Shown here in pieces: positions 1-11,989 of a stretch of DNA of 64,000 bases. Origin of the DNA: Zanthoxylum bungeanum (Eukaryota > Streptophyta > Magnoliopsida > Sapindales > Rutaceae); assembly GCA_019454045.1 (NCBI GenBank), contig SKCR01023741.1, positions 1 to 64,000 of the forward strand. The letters are read 5' to 3'. Below the pieces are notes generated by a model. The model saw only the letters and a list, made by a program, of their open reading frames with translations, had not been told where the DNA came from and ran no database searches. Every line of letters begins with the position of its first letter. The stretch's first letter is position 1. Position numbers and translations under genes: made by a program.

Positions 1-101
1 TGTAATTCAAATTTGTTTTCTGAGTGTAAACAAAACCATAATTTAGTTCATGATTTTCCACCACATAGCCAGTTTCAATACGGGAAATTCTTAAAGGTTT
101 T

Positions 102-1860
102 ATGTCACGACCCCCTCTTTAGAGCGGGTCCAATCCTAAAAAGAAGTTCGCAAACTTATTTAGTTCTAACATTCTACATTTCGTGCAATTCAAACATATA
201 TGTAAAAATAATACTTCTTAAATTACAATTTATCAGATATCTGAAAAATATATAATATTAGAGTTTACACCACAAATCTTAAAAACATGAAATAATATCC
301 TAAATATCTGGACCAACCCAAAGAGTGACTGTGGCACGTGGATCAAATCATGATACCGCTACTACTGTGCTTGCGAACTACCTGCGATGTTTGGGAAAAA
401 TGGGTGAGCTTAAAGATCCCAGTAAGTAAAGCATTCATCCTCTCAACATGACATCACCAACAAAATATGAATATGTATGTATATATATAATAATATTTGA
501 AAATAACATTTATTATAATAAGAACTATCTCAAACAATCATTCTCACAACAATACAAACATCCATAAAACATGGTTGTTAATTTGGGTTCGGTATAATAG
601 TGGATTGAAATCAATATGAGAATACATCATCACAACTCCCAAAGTTTCCCACCATATCATCTCATATAAATGTGTAAGTGGGAACTGAAACATGATCTTC
701 CACTTATCATGCATAACATCGTATAACTTCACATCATCCCATCTCATATCTGACCACTATTATACAAAATCTGACAGCATAACATAACAATATATAACAT
801 CCAATACAATCAAATCTCACATTTAATTCATCAATCTCATCTCAACAATTACGAATTTATACTTCTCATGCTTTCATTATCTCAATAAATAAATAAACAC
901 ACACACAAATAACTATATTTATACTATAATATATATTTATATAGATTTTCACGACAAACATCAATCAACGAATAATTATGTTAAAGGAATTATCGTGCAT
1001 TATACTTACCTCAATCCACGCAAAAGTCATATATATGTTTATATCCTCGTTAAAATCTGAAAAGTGTAAAATTGTGATCATGTCCCTCAATTTTGCTAAA
1101 ATTATGATTTTACCCCAAACTTTCTAAATTTCCAATTTAACCCCAAAATTTTTCTATTATGTCCATATAGTCATAAAACTCTCAAATATTACCTATGATC
1201 CCCTAAAAATCAGAATTTACAGATTTGCATTTCTAATCATTCCAATATGCAATTAAGTGCAAAACTTCAAAAATCTTACGTTTACACCTTCAAAGCTGTA
1301 ACAATCACGTACTAAGCACCAACGACCTCCAAAATTAACAATGATAGAACCAACGGTCAGTATACGTCACAAGGATCACAATGATGGTAGTGATGACGGC
1401 TGATGCACGATGATTACCGGTCAAACAACGATAATTCCCCATTTTGACTCGTTTCCCAACAACCGAAGGTCAAATTGGGCAAACAAAGTGTCCACACTAC
1501 GTATCTTGATGAGGGCAAGATTCTGGTCCGGGAGGTAAGGATCACGCGCGGGGACGTGTGGGCGCGTGGTGGAGGAGTTGCGGCGATGCGTGGGCGCATG
1601 CGCGATGTTTTCTCTGTGGCGGACTAATGGCGTTGGATTCGTCTTGTCGAGAGAATCTCTAGATGTAGTCACTCGCCGGAAACGATGGCTGGTGGACGGT
1701 GGACGTAGAACGAGGCATTTTCTCTCTCAATATAAACTCTCTCTCTAGTTGTTTCTCTCTCTATTGGTTTCATTTCTCTCTTTAGAAGCTCCCTGGAATT
1801 TGCTCTCAAATCTCTCTAAAAGTGTCTTCAACACACTACTCACCCTCTCCTTTAATCTCA
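102..1860 (-). repeat. LTR-like repetitive fragment
   Basis: The stretch opens with TGTCACGACCCC, which on the minus strand gives the GGGGTCGTGACA ending common in plant gypsy LTRs. It contains repeated lines of the type 'ccccaaactttctaaatttc' (around 1080-1160) seen in plant LTRs and retrotransposon leaders, and a pyrimidine-rich stretch after 1720. No protein domain is visible; the short ORFs here have no recognisable motif. The far boundary and the pairing partner are not identified, so this is only a probable LTR or LTR remnant. Confidence 0.3.
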
Positions 1861-2280
1861 CATAAAACACTCACATAAAATAGAAATAATAGAGTTGTTA
1901 TTGTATAATAGGAAGATGGAGTAAGTAAAGTAGGGAGTGGGGGCATGGTTGTTGTTTGTTTGTATGATTTGGAGACATAGAAACATATTAGGTAATGATA
2001 ATGTGATTGTGGGGATTAGTTAGGTTTAGAGAGAAAAGATAATGAGATATTACATTATGCATCCTTCAGATCATGACACCAACAAAATACAAATAAAAAT
2101 GAAAATCATCAAAACTGATGTCCAATGAAGCAACAGCTTTACAAGAGGAAAGACATTTGCCTCTTCAATCAATATATGCATTCATCAAGGGTTTAATTAT
2201 GTTGCTACAACATCACACATAATACATTCACAAATTTTAATTACGAATCTCGTGCCTCTCAATGACACCAAAGTGGACAT

Positions 2281-2745
2281 TTTTCGCCTAAAGAACACCC
2301 ACATCCTTAACATTCAATATTTTGAGCATTGAGTAAATTAATAAAAGAAATAGTAGACATAGGCCTCACTTCCAAGTTATCCACCACCAACATATTCACC
2401 ACCCCTTTAAAAAACCACCATCAGCAGCTGCTGCCCAGTTTGCAGCAGTTCGAGGAACGGAAGACACCTTATCAGTCATTTTCTAGTCTCCAGATCACAA
2501 TCAGAAAGCAAAAAAGGGATTTCAGAGGCACATATTAGAGATCTAGGATTTAGCAGCTGATTTGTGGTTGCATGTAGGTTTCCCCAATAAAGATTTTTCA
2601 ATACTCTCATCAAGTTCACATAAGAAATTTACCATGTTTGTTTTGAAAAGAACAATGACAATGCCAACAGGGAGAGGAAAACTGTAGAAGAGAAAAATCA
2701 ACCAAGTCTTGTCCACCTTCAGCAAAGAGGACTATGGATATTGCT
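2281..2745 (-). pseudogene. DUF674 pseudogene, exon 1 remnant
   Basis: Read on the minus strand, the pieces follow the order of a DUF674 protein: VLFAEGGQDLVD near 2700-2745, then FYSFPLPVG and VNFLCELDESIEKSL (2543-2690), LNPRS and a SEIPFLLSD-like piece (around 2490-2540), and VDNLEVRPMSTISFINLLN (around 2310-2390). The pieces lie in different frames with internal stops, and the KVTLKLLINKTEGK-like start seen in the intact copies is missing. A possible exon 2 trace lies near 2085-2135 but is too weak to call. It stands head-to-tail with the pseudogene at 3447-4218 on the same strand. The function of DUF674 proteins is not known. Confidence 0.75.
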
Positions 2746-3446
2746 ATGGCTTTTCAAGTGTTTGAATGGACATAGGGAGTGATAAAGACGGCTTATGTAG
2801 CCTTCGGGGAATTGCAATGGTATAAAATAGTAAAATACAGGAATATTAAGTTGATCAACCTCTGTTTAGTCCCTATAAAAAAATAATAACAATAACAATC
2901 AGGAAAAAAAAAAAGACTTGATATAGTTTGAAGAGTACAAAGTCTTGAGTCTTGAGTTCTCTATGCAAATGCTCACGAGATTAAGAATTAAGATCAAGGG
3001 CATTTCTGGATTCATATCCTCAACTCATCTTGATAAACCAAAATGATAAGTCAGTTCGAAAAGGCAAGTAAAAAGTCGAGATGAGAAGAGGATCTCAAGG
3101 CGATATTTGGATAGTAAGATGGGAGAAAATTAAAAAGTGCCTATGTTCATCTAATGGGATGACAATCACAATGATCCTCTATCCATAATGTGGCTTTTCT
3201 GAAAAAAAAAAAAAAAACTCAAAATTGTCACAAACAACCCTTATCTTATCAGTCTTCCGTTAATTAATTTAAATTCAACAGAAGAGAGAACATAATATCT
3301 TTACACACTAGATTTCATAAGTAACAGAAGTTACGGAACATAACAATTCAGAGCATACTAGAAATTATAACCATCCAAAGCAGTTCCAAATATTAAGATG
3401 ACAGAGCATAAAGATGGCTAAAAAAGAAAATTACAGTCTTGAAATA
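2746..3446. other. Intergenic spacer, nothing recognised
   Basis: AT-rich spacer between two DUF674 pseudogenes, with A-runs near 2906 and 3202. I see no gene, TE terminus or RNA. Confidence 0.4.
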
Positions 3447-4218
3447 TCAAGCTTTCATTTCCCCAAGGAAAACACTTGTTAAAACATTCTTGCATTCCAT
3501 AGTTGCTTTCAGCAGCTTCAACCCCTAACCCAAAAATCAATCAAAACCAAAAACGCTTCAGATTATTACTAAACTCATAATCTAAACAGATGATCATTGA
3601 TCAACTTACCTCATCAACGCCAAAATCGACAACTTTCTCCTCGAGTGAACCCAAATCCTTAACATTAAACTTGTTGATTAAAGTGATACAAGAAATAGTA
3701 GACATGGGCATGACCTCTAAATTATCCATCACCATGTAAGTCACCACATCTTTAACAAACCCTCTCTGAGACACCGCTGCCGTGGTTGCAGCCGCGGATA
3801 AACAGGAGTCAACTGTTGGGTCATCGTGAACCTGCAATTAGGGCAAGACGAGTTTGGAACATCAGCTACAAATGAATGCTTGTTAGGGCACGTGTAAGAA
3901 GTTCGAATTCTATTATCTGGTATTATCAGGCAGCAGAAGAGGGATTTCAGTGGGACACGCTGGAGATTCGGGGTTTAGCACAGAGTTCTTGTTCTGGTTT
4001 GATTGCATGTAGGTTTCATCAAGTGTTTCAATGCTTTGATAAAGATCACCAAGACAACCCACCATGGATTTGTTTTTCAAGAGCTTAACGATGGCGCCAA
4101 CGGGCAAAGATAAAATGTAGAAGAGAAAATCTATAAAGTCTTTGTTGGCTTCTGCAAACAGGACTTTGCTTTCCGTTTTGTTGATGAGAAGCTTCAGAGT
4201 TACCTTTGAGGTTGCCAT
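3447..4218 (-). pseudogene. DUF674 gene, two exons, broken by frameshifts
   Basis: Plant-specific DUF674 (PF05056) gene on the minus strand. Exon 1 runs from the ATG at 4218 to a clean donor GAG|GTAAGT at 3610. Exon 2 is 3524-3447, after an acceptor TTAG, and ends ...LTSVFLGEMKA-stop; at 78 bp it is the same length as exon 2 in both intact copies. The 5' part (MATSKVTLKLLINKTESK..) and the 3' part (GFVKDVVTYMVMDNLEV..) are well conserved. The middle needs two frame changes: one near 3915-3925, where PDNT is followed by stops while another frame continues RIRTSYTCPNK, and one near 3790-3810 before AAATTAAVSQRGF. Splice sites and ends are intact, so inactivation is recent, or the shifts are sequence errors. 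The role is unknown. Confidence 0.85.
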
Positions 4219-4488
4219 GGCTGAGTTTTCCAGTGCGTTTATTTAAGTGGATTTAGGTTAAGTTAAATAAAAAGTCTCTGTTTGTTGGGGATTTATTTTC
4301 GACGCAATATGGTTTTAATAAAAATTAAATTGTGACACATAGTTTTTATATATATTTAATTAAGATTAAATACCACAAAGTTTTGTTTATGTGACACTTG
4401 AGTCCATTATTTATGGGTGGGAACTTGGGAGTTGGGAGAAGGGCCGGGCCGAGCGGCTGAGAAAAAATATTTATAATTAAGGCTTGGC

Positions 4489-5998
4489 GCTTTTTTTTTT
4501 TTTTTTTTTTTTTTTTTTTGAAAATGAAATTCATCATAACTATAAAAGAGAAGATACAAAAGGAGAGAATACTTCCTTCCAAATGCCACAAAATTTGCTT
4601 GAAAAAGCAAGCCTAGCTAGATTATGCGCAATTGCGATACAGACTCGGGTCTAAACTGAACTAATATCTGGTTCGAACAAGCAATCACTTCTTGGATATC
4701 TTTAATCACCCAAGCAATTTCTTTGGCAGTATTCGATTAGCAAAGTATCAAATTAACCACATTCAACGCATCCGACTCAATGACTATAGGCAAAGCCTTA
4801 GCCTCCATCGCAGCATAAATCCTTAACAAAATAGCTTCAGCTTCCACTTGTTCAATATTAGAGCTATTCGAGCTTTGCTTTACAGCTACCACCTTCGCCC
4901 TTCCTTCACCGCCCTTGATTATCACCCTAACACCTCCATGGTATCCATCCATTTTTACTGAGCCATCAACCCGGGCTCTATAGCAGTGAATGTGGGGATG
5001 AAACACCTCTTGATCAACTGAGATAGGCTTATTATTATCAAGAAACTCAAGCGGCTGACACACCCTTTCAAATGAACAAAGAAGAGCTTCTGCATTACTA
5101 AGGATTCTATCTGGTGCAGTCTTAACATTTTGAAAAATGAACTGATTTCGAGCTCCCCAACAATATAGTCACAACAAGGTTCATCTCAATCTTTGATAGG
5201 GACCTCCAGTACATCCTCAAGAAAACCCTAATATCCTCTCCTTGAAAGCTTCTAAATATCTCGTAGCTACTCGTTTTACTCCAGCAAGCCTTAGATATTT
5301 TGCATCTAAAGATTGCATGACAAGCAGTCTCTTCCTCCTTTAAACATCTTAGGCAGAGACTGTGGACATTAATCTTTCTCATCTTTAGTTTGGAAGGAGA
5401 AGATAATAGGTCCAGACATGCTCTCCATACAAAAATTTTGATTTTTCCTGACACATCAAGGCCCCACATCTTGTTTCATAAACCAGAATTCTCATTTGAA
5501 CTCGTCGCTCCCATCATTTCCATCAACTGCACTCTCAAGTGATAAGAACTCTTAACTGTAAAAACTCCCCTCTTTTCATAATGCCAACAAAGCTTGTCCT
5601 CTATACTCTGTCTCGGCAAAGGAATCCTAGTGACTTCCTTCAAGTCCATTGCCAAAAAATGATCCCTCAAGAAGCTCGTATTCCACCTATTGTCCAATGT
5701 CAGTAGTTCAACAACTTTTGCATCTAGTGGCAGAGAGAGAATTGAAATCGGTCGAAAAGAAGATGGACTCAGGATCCAGTTACTGTTGTAGACCAACGTT
5801 GTTTGGCCATTTCCTATCCTTCATCTAACTCTTTTTTTCAAAATTTTTCTACCCCATAACAGACTTCTCCACACATAGGATGGATTGGCCCCCAGGGTAG
5901 CATCCATGAAGTCACTCTTCTTCTAGTATCGGGCTTTCAGAATCCTAGCAGCTAAGGAGTTTGGATTCTGCAGGACTCGTCATCCCTGTTTGGCCAGC
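4489..5998 (-). mobile_element. 5'-truncated LINE (non-LTR retrotransposon)
   Basis: Minus-strand element that ends in a long poly-A (poly-T on + at 4491-4519) and is flanked by an 11-bp target-site duplication, TAAGGCTTGGC, at 4478-4488 and 5999-6009. The coding remnants are the C-terminal part of a plant LINE ORF2: a zf-RVT-type region and a terminal RNase H-like domain. Endonuclease and reverse transcriptase are absent, as expected for 5' truncation during target-primed insertion. Confidence 0.88.
4737..5796 (-). pseudogene. LINE ORF2 C-terminus: zf-RVT and RNase H-like
   Basis: Three consecutive minus-strand blocks. 5796-5476 (about 106 codons) and 5469-5122 (about 115 codons) read as the cysteine/histidine region that follows reverse transcriptase in plant LINEs: FVWRACLDLLSSPSKLKMR, then C..C..EEETACHAIFRC. 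They are separated by a stop near 5476. The block 5063-4737 reads ARVDGSVKMDGYHGGVRVI..EAEAILLRIYAAMEAKALP, the RNase H-like fold (RVT_3 type) found at the end of such ORFs. A frameshift near 5150 separates it from the middle block. The product is dead. Confidence 0.8.
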
Positions 5999-6009
5999 TA
6001 AGGCTTGGC

Positions 6010-6496
6010 TTTTACTGGCATCATGAGGACTTTGTCCGCAAGATTCATATTTGATGTATAAGAAAATTTCTTGTGGACCAAAGAGAACAAAAAGAATACA
6101 ACAATTGGATAATATAAAAATGATATTCATCTTATTAATGATTCTAAATATTAAGATAAGAAAAAAGTTTAGACAGAAGAAAATTGACCGTTTATAATTC
6201 AATAATTAATTAGATTATATATACAATTTCAACAATTTATATCAGCAGCGCGACTTGATTTTCTAAATTACTAATCTAATTATCTTGTATTAGTCAACAA
6301 AGAGAAAGAATCAACCTAGATTTTCATTTACTAGAAGGAGAACAATTTGAAATTATAAAGAAAATCAAATAATTCAACCGCATTTGCCCACTAAGTCTAA
6401 ATGGCCAATGTTCAGTCAATACTCCAAGTCTCCAACTCCCAGAGAAGAATATCTAGGACCTGCCCAAAAAGAGAACACAAATAGTCAAATATTAAT
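6010..6496. other. Spacer, nothing recognised
   Basis: AT-rich DNA between the LINE and an LTR. No coding sequence or TE terminus seen. Confidence 0.4.
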
Positions 6497-7011
6497 TGTT
6501 GACGGCTGATTTTCGTCTTGGGGCAATAAAGGAATATTGTTCCCGGGATAATTCTCCCTCAATAGTGAATTTGTTTGGTTATGGGAGACCATAAGTAAAC
6601 TTAGTGGAAGGTGGAAAAACACACAGATTGACAAGAGAGTTTTAACGTGGTTCGGCGGATTTGTTCCAGCCTACATCCACAAGCACAAAACGGTGGGGGT
6701 TGTTTTTTATTGCCAAGAACTGACTCGGCCAACCTGTTTTGAATAAGGTCGGAGTATGGTCGAGCAGTTGAAAGAGATTACAATTGCTATTCTATTGTTA
6801 CCCGTTGTTATATGGGAAAAACCCTCTTTAAAACATGAGACTGCACTCCCTTTATATACTCCCTAAAATATGATATTGTTCTTCCCACTTGCAACGCTTC
6901 CCATGTGCAAACTTCCACCGTTTTTTATATCAAATAAAAAACACAAACTTCCAAAATAATTGTTGAGATTACAAGAATAGATGCATACAAATGAGAAGCG
7001 GATGCCCCACA
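6497..7011 (-). repeat. Solo-type LTR, same superfamily as the LTR at 62765
   Basis: TGTTGACGGCTGATTTTCG at 6497 is the reverse complement of an LTR 3' end. The following 100 bases match, inverted, the 3' end of the LTR at 62765-63595, including the segment 'gaatttgtttggttatg'. No internal region follows on either side. The distal boundary (about 7011, where the strand ends CCCACA) is a guess, because no exact target-site duplication could be matched. Confidence 0.5.
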
Positions 7012-7189
7012 ATTATTAAGACGTACAAACCAAAATTAGAAAATAAAACAATCTTAAAATTCATAAATATGTTTTTTTTTTTATCAACATATTCACTTAT
7101 TACAATAAATTAAAAGAATTTTAACGGGTGCAACATTGAAGCAACTGCATCATTTAGGGAAAATTAATTCAACTAATTAAGTTTCTTAT

Positions 7190-8050
7190 AATAAATTAGG
7201 GTCCATTTAATATAGCTTTTCAAATACAACTTCTTTAAGAGAGCTTTTAGAAGTAGATGTTTTGATTAAAAAAAATTAGGTGTTTAGTTGTGAGTGTCGG
7301 TTTTTATTAAACATTATAAAATTATTTTATTGGACAAATTTTTTTAAGGTGTCTTATGAAAGAGGTGAATTCAGGTCCGTTTGGTATAAATTTTCAAATA
7401 AAGCTTCTTTAAATAGAGTTTTTATTAATTGAACTTTTAGAAGTTGAGCCTTTAATAATAATAAAAAAAAAAAAATAGGTGGTTGGTTGTGAATGAGAGC
7501 TTTTATTAAATATTATAAAATTACTTTATTGGACAAATTTTTTTAAATTGTGTTGTTAAAGAAATGAATTACGTTGTTAAATTAAATTAGGGTATTATAG
7601 ATAATTTAAATCTTTAAAAAAAAAATTCATAGATATACTAACGAAAGTCTAAATTTTGAGATTTTGCTAATAGAGGCAAAATAATTTTTTTAATTCTCAA
7701 AAGCTTTACTTAAAATGCAACCAAACGTTATCAAAAATTTTAAAAAGAACTTTTGGGATTAAAAAAATTCTTTTACCTCTACTAAAAATCATACCAAACA
7801 GGCACAAAATAATATTGTTAAATTAAATAAGAGTATTATAGACAATTTAAATCTTTTAAAAAAAAAAATTTACAAGCTCTACTCACAAAAGTTCAAACTT
7901 TGAGCTTTTGCTAGTAGAGGCAAAAGAATTTTTTTAATCTTCAAAAACTCTACTTAAAAAACAATCAAACATCACAATAAAATTTGAAAAGAGCTTTTGA
8001 TATTAAAAAAAATCTTCTACCTCTACTAGAAACCATACCAAACAGATAAT
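7190..8050. repeat. MITE-like, internally duplicated AT-rich repeat
   Basis: Two related blocks begin near 7200 and 7372 ('gtccgtttggtat'), share 'attggacaaatttttttaa', and are followed by segments ending in 'ataccaaacag' near 7795 and 8037. The inverted GTTTGGTAT / ATACCAAAC ends suggest one or two nested non-autonomous DNA transposons. No transposase is present. The rest of 7012-8688 is AT-rich with no gene; a CTAGT-containing sequence with a GATGCGCGAC segment near 8233-8263 resembles a Helitron end but is not convincing. Confidence 0.4.
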
Positions 8051-8688
8051 TAGTCATAAGTTATATCTCCCCAAGAATTACAAAATTTAAGAGTCCTTTG
8101 CTATTATTCCCAATTAAACACCTTTACTCAATATCCATATTTTCATTAATAGTAACCCTGAAATAAGGAGTGAGCAAGGAATGTATAAGGATGAATAAGA
8201 GAGATTTATTATTTCTCATCTTTTATATATAACTAGCAGATAAACCATTCGATGCGCGACTCATTTTATTAGAGACAAACATGATATATATCACATGAAA
8301 CAAAATAAAATTAATTAATATCGTACATTTAATTATACTTGTCCAAACAATATAATTTATTTAACATTCTTTCAAATTAACAAATTTGACTTATAACTTA
8401 TTATATTTTATAACTTTTTAATTTTTATTGATAGAGAATAAAGCTATTAGTGCGAGTATAGATTTGGCTAGCTTATGAACACTTTTATAGTTAAACTTAA
8501 TAATATAATTTATGATTCTTGAACTTCTACTAATAAATAAGTAAGAGTTAATGAAGAATGTGGAAAATTAAACATCAATAATTGATTTGAAATAAACACC
8601 TATTTAATTGAAAAATTTCAATCATTAATAATATAACAAAACAAAGAGTTTAGAAGAGTTGGGAAAATGAAAGGTTTAAAATTGGGAA

Positions 8689-9703
8689 TGTTGATAGGAA
8701 AAATAGGTGCACTAGAGGCAGAAGGGCAGTGATGGAATTCTCTACTCTAAAGATAAAATTACACTGCACGGTATTAAGGTGTCCTCGGGACGACGGAAGT
8801 CCTGGCACAAAGTCGGCTAGAAGTCTGTCTGAAATCGTCGGTTTGGGGCTGGTTCACGTCAGAGGGCGGTAGACGTACTCGGCTCGGTTTGGTTAAAGAT
8901 GGGCTTGGAGGGCCGATTAGTAGATTTAGTGATAAGTTGACCGATCATTTCTCCACCGACAGAAGATTACAGAAGGTTGAGATATTATGACTCTTCAAAA
9001 CACGTGTCGACATCCGGAGAAGCTCGTCAGACCATTATTAGTGACAAGAGCAAGCTGGAAGTAGTGAAAGTCAAAAAGAAATGATGAATGTCAGACGGTC
9101 AGAATGCTTTCGGTGACAGCAGACATTGGGAAGAGGGTTTACTCAATACACGAAGTTTACGTGAAAAGAATCTACAAGAGGTAGGGAATAGTGACCGACC
9201 CTGGATTTAGTATAAAACTGGAGAGAGAGAGAGAGGAGAGAGAGTAAGGAGGAGATTATTTTTCCTTGTAATTAATAAGTAAGAGAGAGGAAAAAGAGTA
9301 AGGATTAGATTATTTTTCCTTGTAATTAATAAGTAAGAGAGAGGAAAAAGGGCGAGGATGAGATTATTTTTCCTTGTAATTAATAAGTAAGAGAGAGGAA
9401 AGAGAAGAATGAGACCCTTTGTAAAGCATGAACAGAGTGCTCGGCTTACCCCTGGCCGACCACATTCCGGTCGACCAAGCACCCATTTTTCTAATAAAAT
9501 ATCGCATGTTTTGTGCCCGTGGACGTAGGCTGGATCACATCCACCGAACCACGTTAGCTACTTGTGTATATCTGCATGCTATTCTATTTTTCATCAAGTT
9601 TGTCTTTGGTTTTCCCCATAACCAAACAAATTCACTGTTGGTGGATGATCGTCGCAGGGTGAAAATTCCCAGTTTGCCTTCGGACGAAAATCAGCCACCA
9701 ACA
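8689..9703 (+). repeat. 5' LTR of the non-autonomous element
   Basis: Begins TGTTGATAGG and ends CCACCAACA. A TATA box (TATAAAAC, 9211-9218) lies upstream of three tandem copies of a roughly 54-bp unit that includes 'ttccttgtaattaataagt' (about 9250-9400). The 3' LTR has only two units, so this array changes copy number. Confidence 0.85.
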
Positions 9704-9723
9704 GTTAGCGCCGTCTGTGGGGA
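9704..9723 (+). other. Primer binding site
   Basis: Twenty bases directly after the LTR, containing a TAGCGCCGTCTGTGGGGA core. The element at 62765 has TTGGCGCCGTCTGTGGGGA in the same place. The matching tRNA was not determined. Confidence 0.6.
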
Positions 9724-10825
9724 GTGGGCAAAAAGTAGTTCGTGTTGCGAGACGGAGGTAGGGAATGGTAGCTGTGGTTTTCATAAGCAGCTCAACAGCA
9801 GAATGGGTGGAATGGAAAAGGGAAAGGAATGAGTTGGATGGATTTGGAAAAAAAAAGGTATGTGCAAATAATGATCATTTCTTGTTGAATTGCAGAATGA
9901 AATGCAAAAGAGAAAGCCAGCGGATGCCCGTTGGCGGTGAATTGCCGAATGAAATGCAACAACGGGAGTGGATTTCATCCGCTGATGGCAGCTGGCCAGG
10001 GTCCTCAGTAGGAAAGAACTTCCCCATCTGCCTCATCAGCCACAAGTTCCGCAAGTTATTTGTGCTGGAGGACTGATCAGGGAGCAGGCCAGCTCGGGGC
10101 GAGGGTTAAATCGGTAAGGTGGGCTTCTCCTACTGGAAGAAAGAATGTGGAATCCTTTCAGGAAACCGCCAGAAGTGGAAACTTTAGACCTCGCCCAAAC
10201 GTCCAGGGATGCTCTCAACGAGCCATGAACCGGGAAAGTGCATTTCCCAAGAAGCACTGATGGAGCGTCTGGTTTAGCAGACCTGATGTAGGAGCCAGCT
10301 TGAATAAGGTCCACAATTCTGGCATAAGCATCAGGTGTATCCAGAGCTTGGATCGGAAGATGCGGCCAGGCCGTGAAGAGAAATCAAGGAGCAGCAGGAT
10401 CGAAAGAATCAGAGGAAGTCCCGAGCAGACAGGAACCACTTGTACAAGAGCCTCTCTTAAAATGTCCCACAAAGAGTTGTAAGAAGGACAGTGTGTCCAT
10501 TGAAATATGAATAAAATTCTCTTTCTTATTTTTAAACTTGCACATCGCTCGTTTATCAATTGAAAAACGAGAATTCTTTTCAATATTTGTTTGGTTATGC
10601 TCGATGCGAAGGTAGTGGTTAGAGATCAGAACGGGCATATCACTCGTGGCACACCGAGCCCTGATATTATTATCAAACCCCCGGGTGCGATGCGCCGATC
10701 CGGTTCTTATCACTTTAAATAAAAATTCTACAAAAGGTGTACATAAGGAAGCGTGTGAAACCCTCGAGGCAAGGGTTAACCTCTCGAGGCTGGAGCGTAA
10801 CTACCCCACTACTGGCATTTTACGC

Positions 10826-10975
10826 TGTCGGCTCGGGGCTGGATTCGTTCCGCCGAGGCCTGTGTTGGTATTATTCGGCTATTATTCGGCTCGGGGCTGG
10901 ATTCGTTCCGCCGAGGCTTGTGTTGGTATTATTCGGCTCGGGGCTGGATTCGTTCCGCCGAGGGTTCGAGGTTCA
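10826..10975 (+). repeat. Short tandem repeat (GGGGCTGGATTCGTTCCGCC)
   Basis: Three copies of a unit containing 'ctcggggctggattcgttcc' followed by 'gccgagg', spaced about 47-60 bp. The same core recurs in the 94-bp array at 11990-12405, so both arrays derive from one sequence. Confidence 0.7.
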
Positions 10976-11013
10976 GGTTCGAGGCTGTGGCTCTGTAAGG
11001 TCGCCCCACTGTT

Positions 11014-11700
11014 TAAGGATCTGTGGGCAGCATAGCACATGGGGAGATGAGTCCCCGTGGCGATTGTTTGCTCCAGTGGTATCGAACTTAAGGAGGAACA
11101 TGCCCTTAATGCTTCGAACACTCTTTGATCCATAAAATTTCTAATCATTAAGGATCTGTGGGCAGCATAGCACGGGGAGAGATGAGTCCCCGTGGCGATT
11201 TTTTGCTCCAGTGGTATCAAACTTAAGGAGAAATATGCCCTTAATGCTTCGAACACTATTTGATCCCTAAAATTTCTGATCATTAAGGATCTGTGGGCAG
11301 CATAGCACGGGGATAGATGAGTCCCCGTGGCGATTGTTTGCTCCAGTGGTATCGAACTTAAGGAGGAACATATCATTAATGCTTCGAACACTCTTTGATC
11401 CCTAAAATTTCTGATCTTAAAGGATCTATTGGCAGCATAGCACGGGGAGAGATGAGTCCATGTGGCGATTGTTTGCTCCAGTGGTATCGAACTTAAGGAG
11501 GAATATGCCTTTAATGCTTCGAACACTCTTTGATCCTTGGATCGTTCGGATCCGTGAGAGACACAGCACGAGGAAGGGTAATGCCTTCGTAGCGTGTGTC
11601 TGTTCCAGCGTTGTGAGGAGGAGCCCTCGAGAAGTACTCGGGCTCCACAGAGTTTCGATGTATATAGGAAGTGCCCTTACAGTTACCATTTAGAACGCTC
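11014..11700 (+). repeat. 135-bp tandem repeat with a conserved hairpin
   Basis: Units start at 11014, 11150, 11285 and 11420 (period about 135 bp), with a more diverged fifth unit to about 11700. Each unit contains 'aggatctgtgggcagcatag', a 7-bp inverted repeat of the type CACGGGG/CCCCGTG around a short loop, then 'gcgattgtttgctccagtgg' and 'cttaatgcttcgaacac'. A related unit occurs twice at 63757-64000 in another element. Open frames running through the array are by-products of its length. Confidence 0.85.
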
Positions 11701-11989
11701 ATTGATCCAAATCCTGGTTCACCGGGACTCTGAACTGAAAGATTCAGGATTGTGTTTTGGAGACCTCAGATAGGACGCTGTTCTGGGGGATCTGTGCTGC
11801 TATCTTTATTTATGAAATATTTTTATTTCGGGACAAGTGCCATGTCACCCCCGCTTTCTGTTTTAATTCCCCAAGTTTTTTTTTTTTAATTTTCGTTGGC
11901 CTAGCAAGGGGACGCCCGCGCTAGATCAGCACCAGAGCTTCAAAGGTTGATTTATTTTCCTTCAGTATAAGTCCCAAAGCGAATATTGA

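Noticed and set aside
2085..2135. Exon 2 of the first DUF674 pseudogene
   Set aside because: Only a weak KLL...SVL pattern on the minus strand; not enough to support a call.
4346..4610. Small lysine-rich frames on the minus strand
   Set aside because: Produced by the LINE poly-A tail.
9428..9832. 134-codon frame across the 5' LTR end, with a 97-codon counterpart at 13635
   Set aside because: It runs over the LTR boundary and primer site, is not kept in the second LTR beyond the shared bases, and has no domain.
11150..11200. Hammerhead ribozyme in the 135-bp unit (GATGAG..CGA)
   Set aside because: The invariant CUGAUGA and GAAA core is not present; only a simple stem-loop remains.
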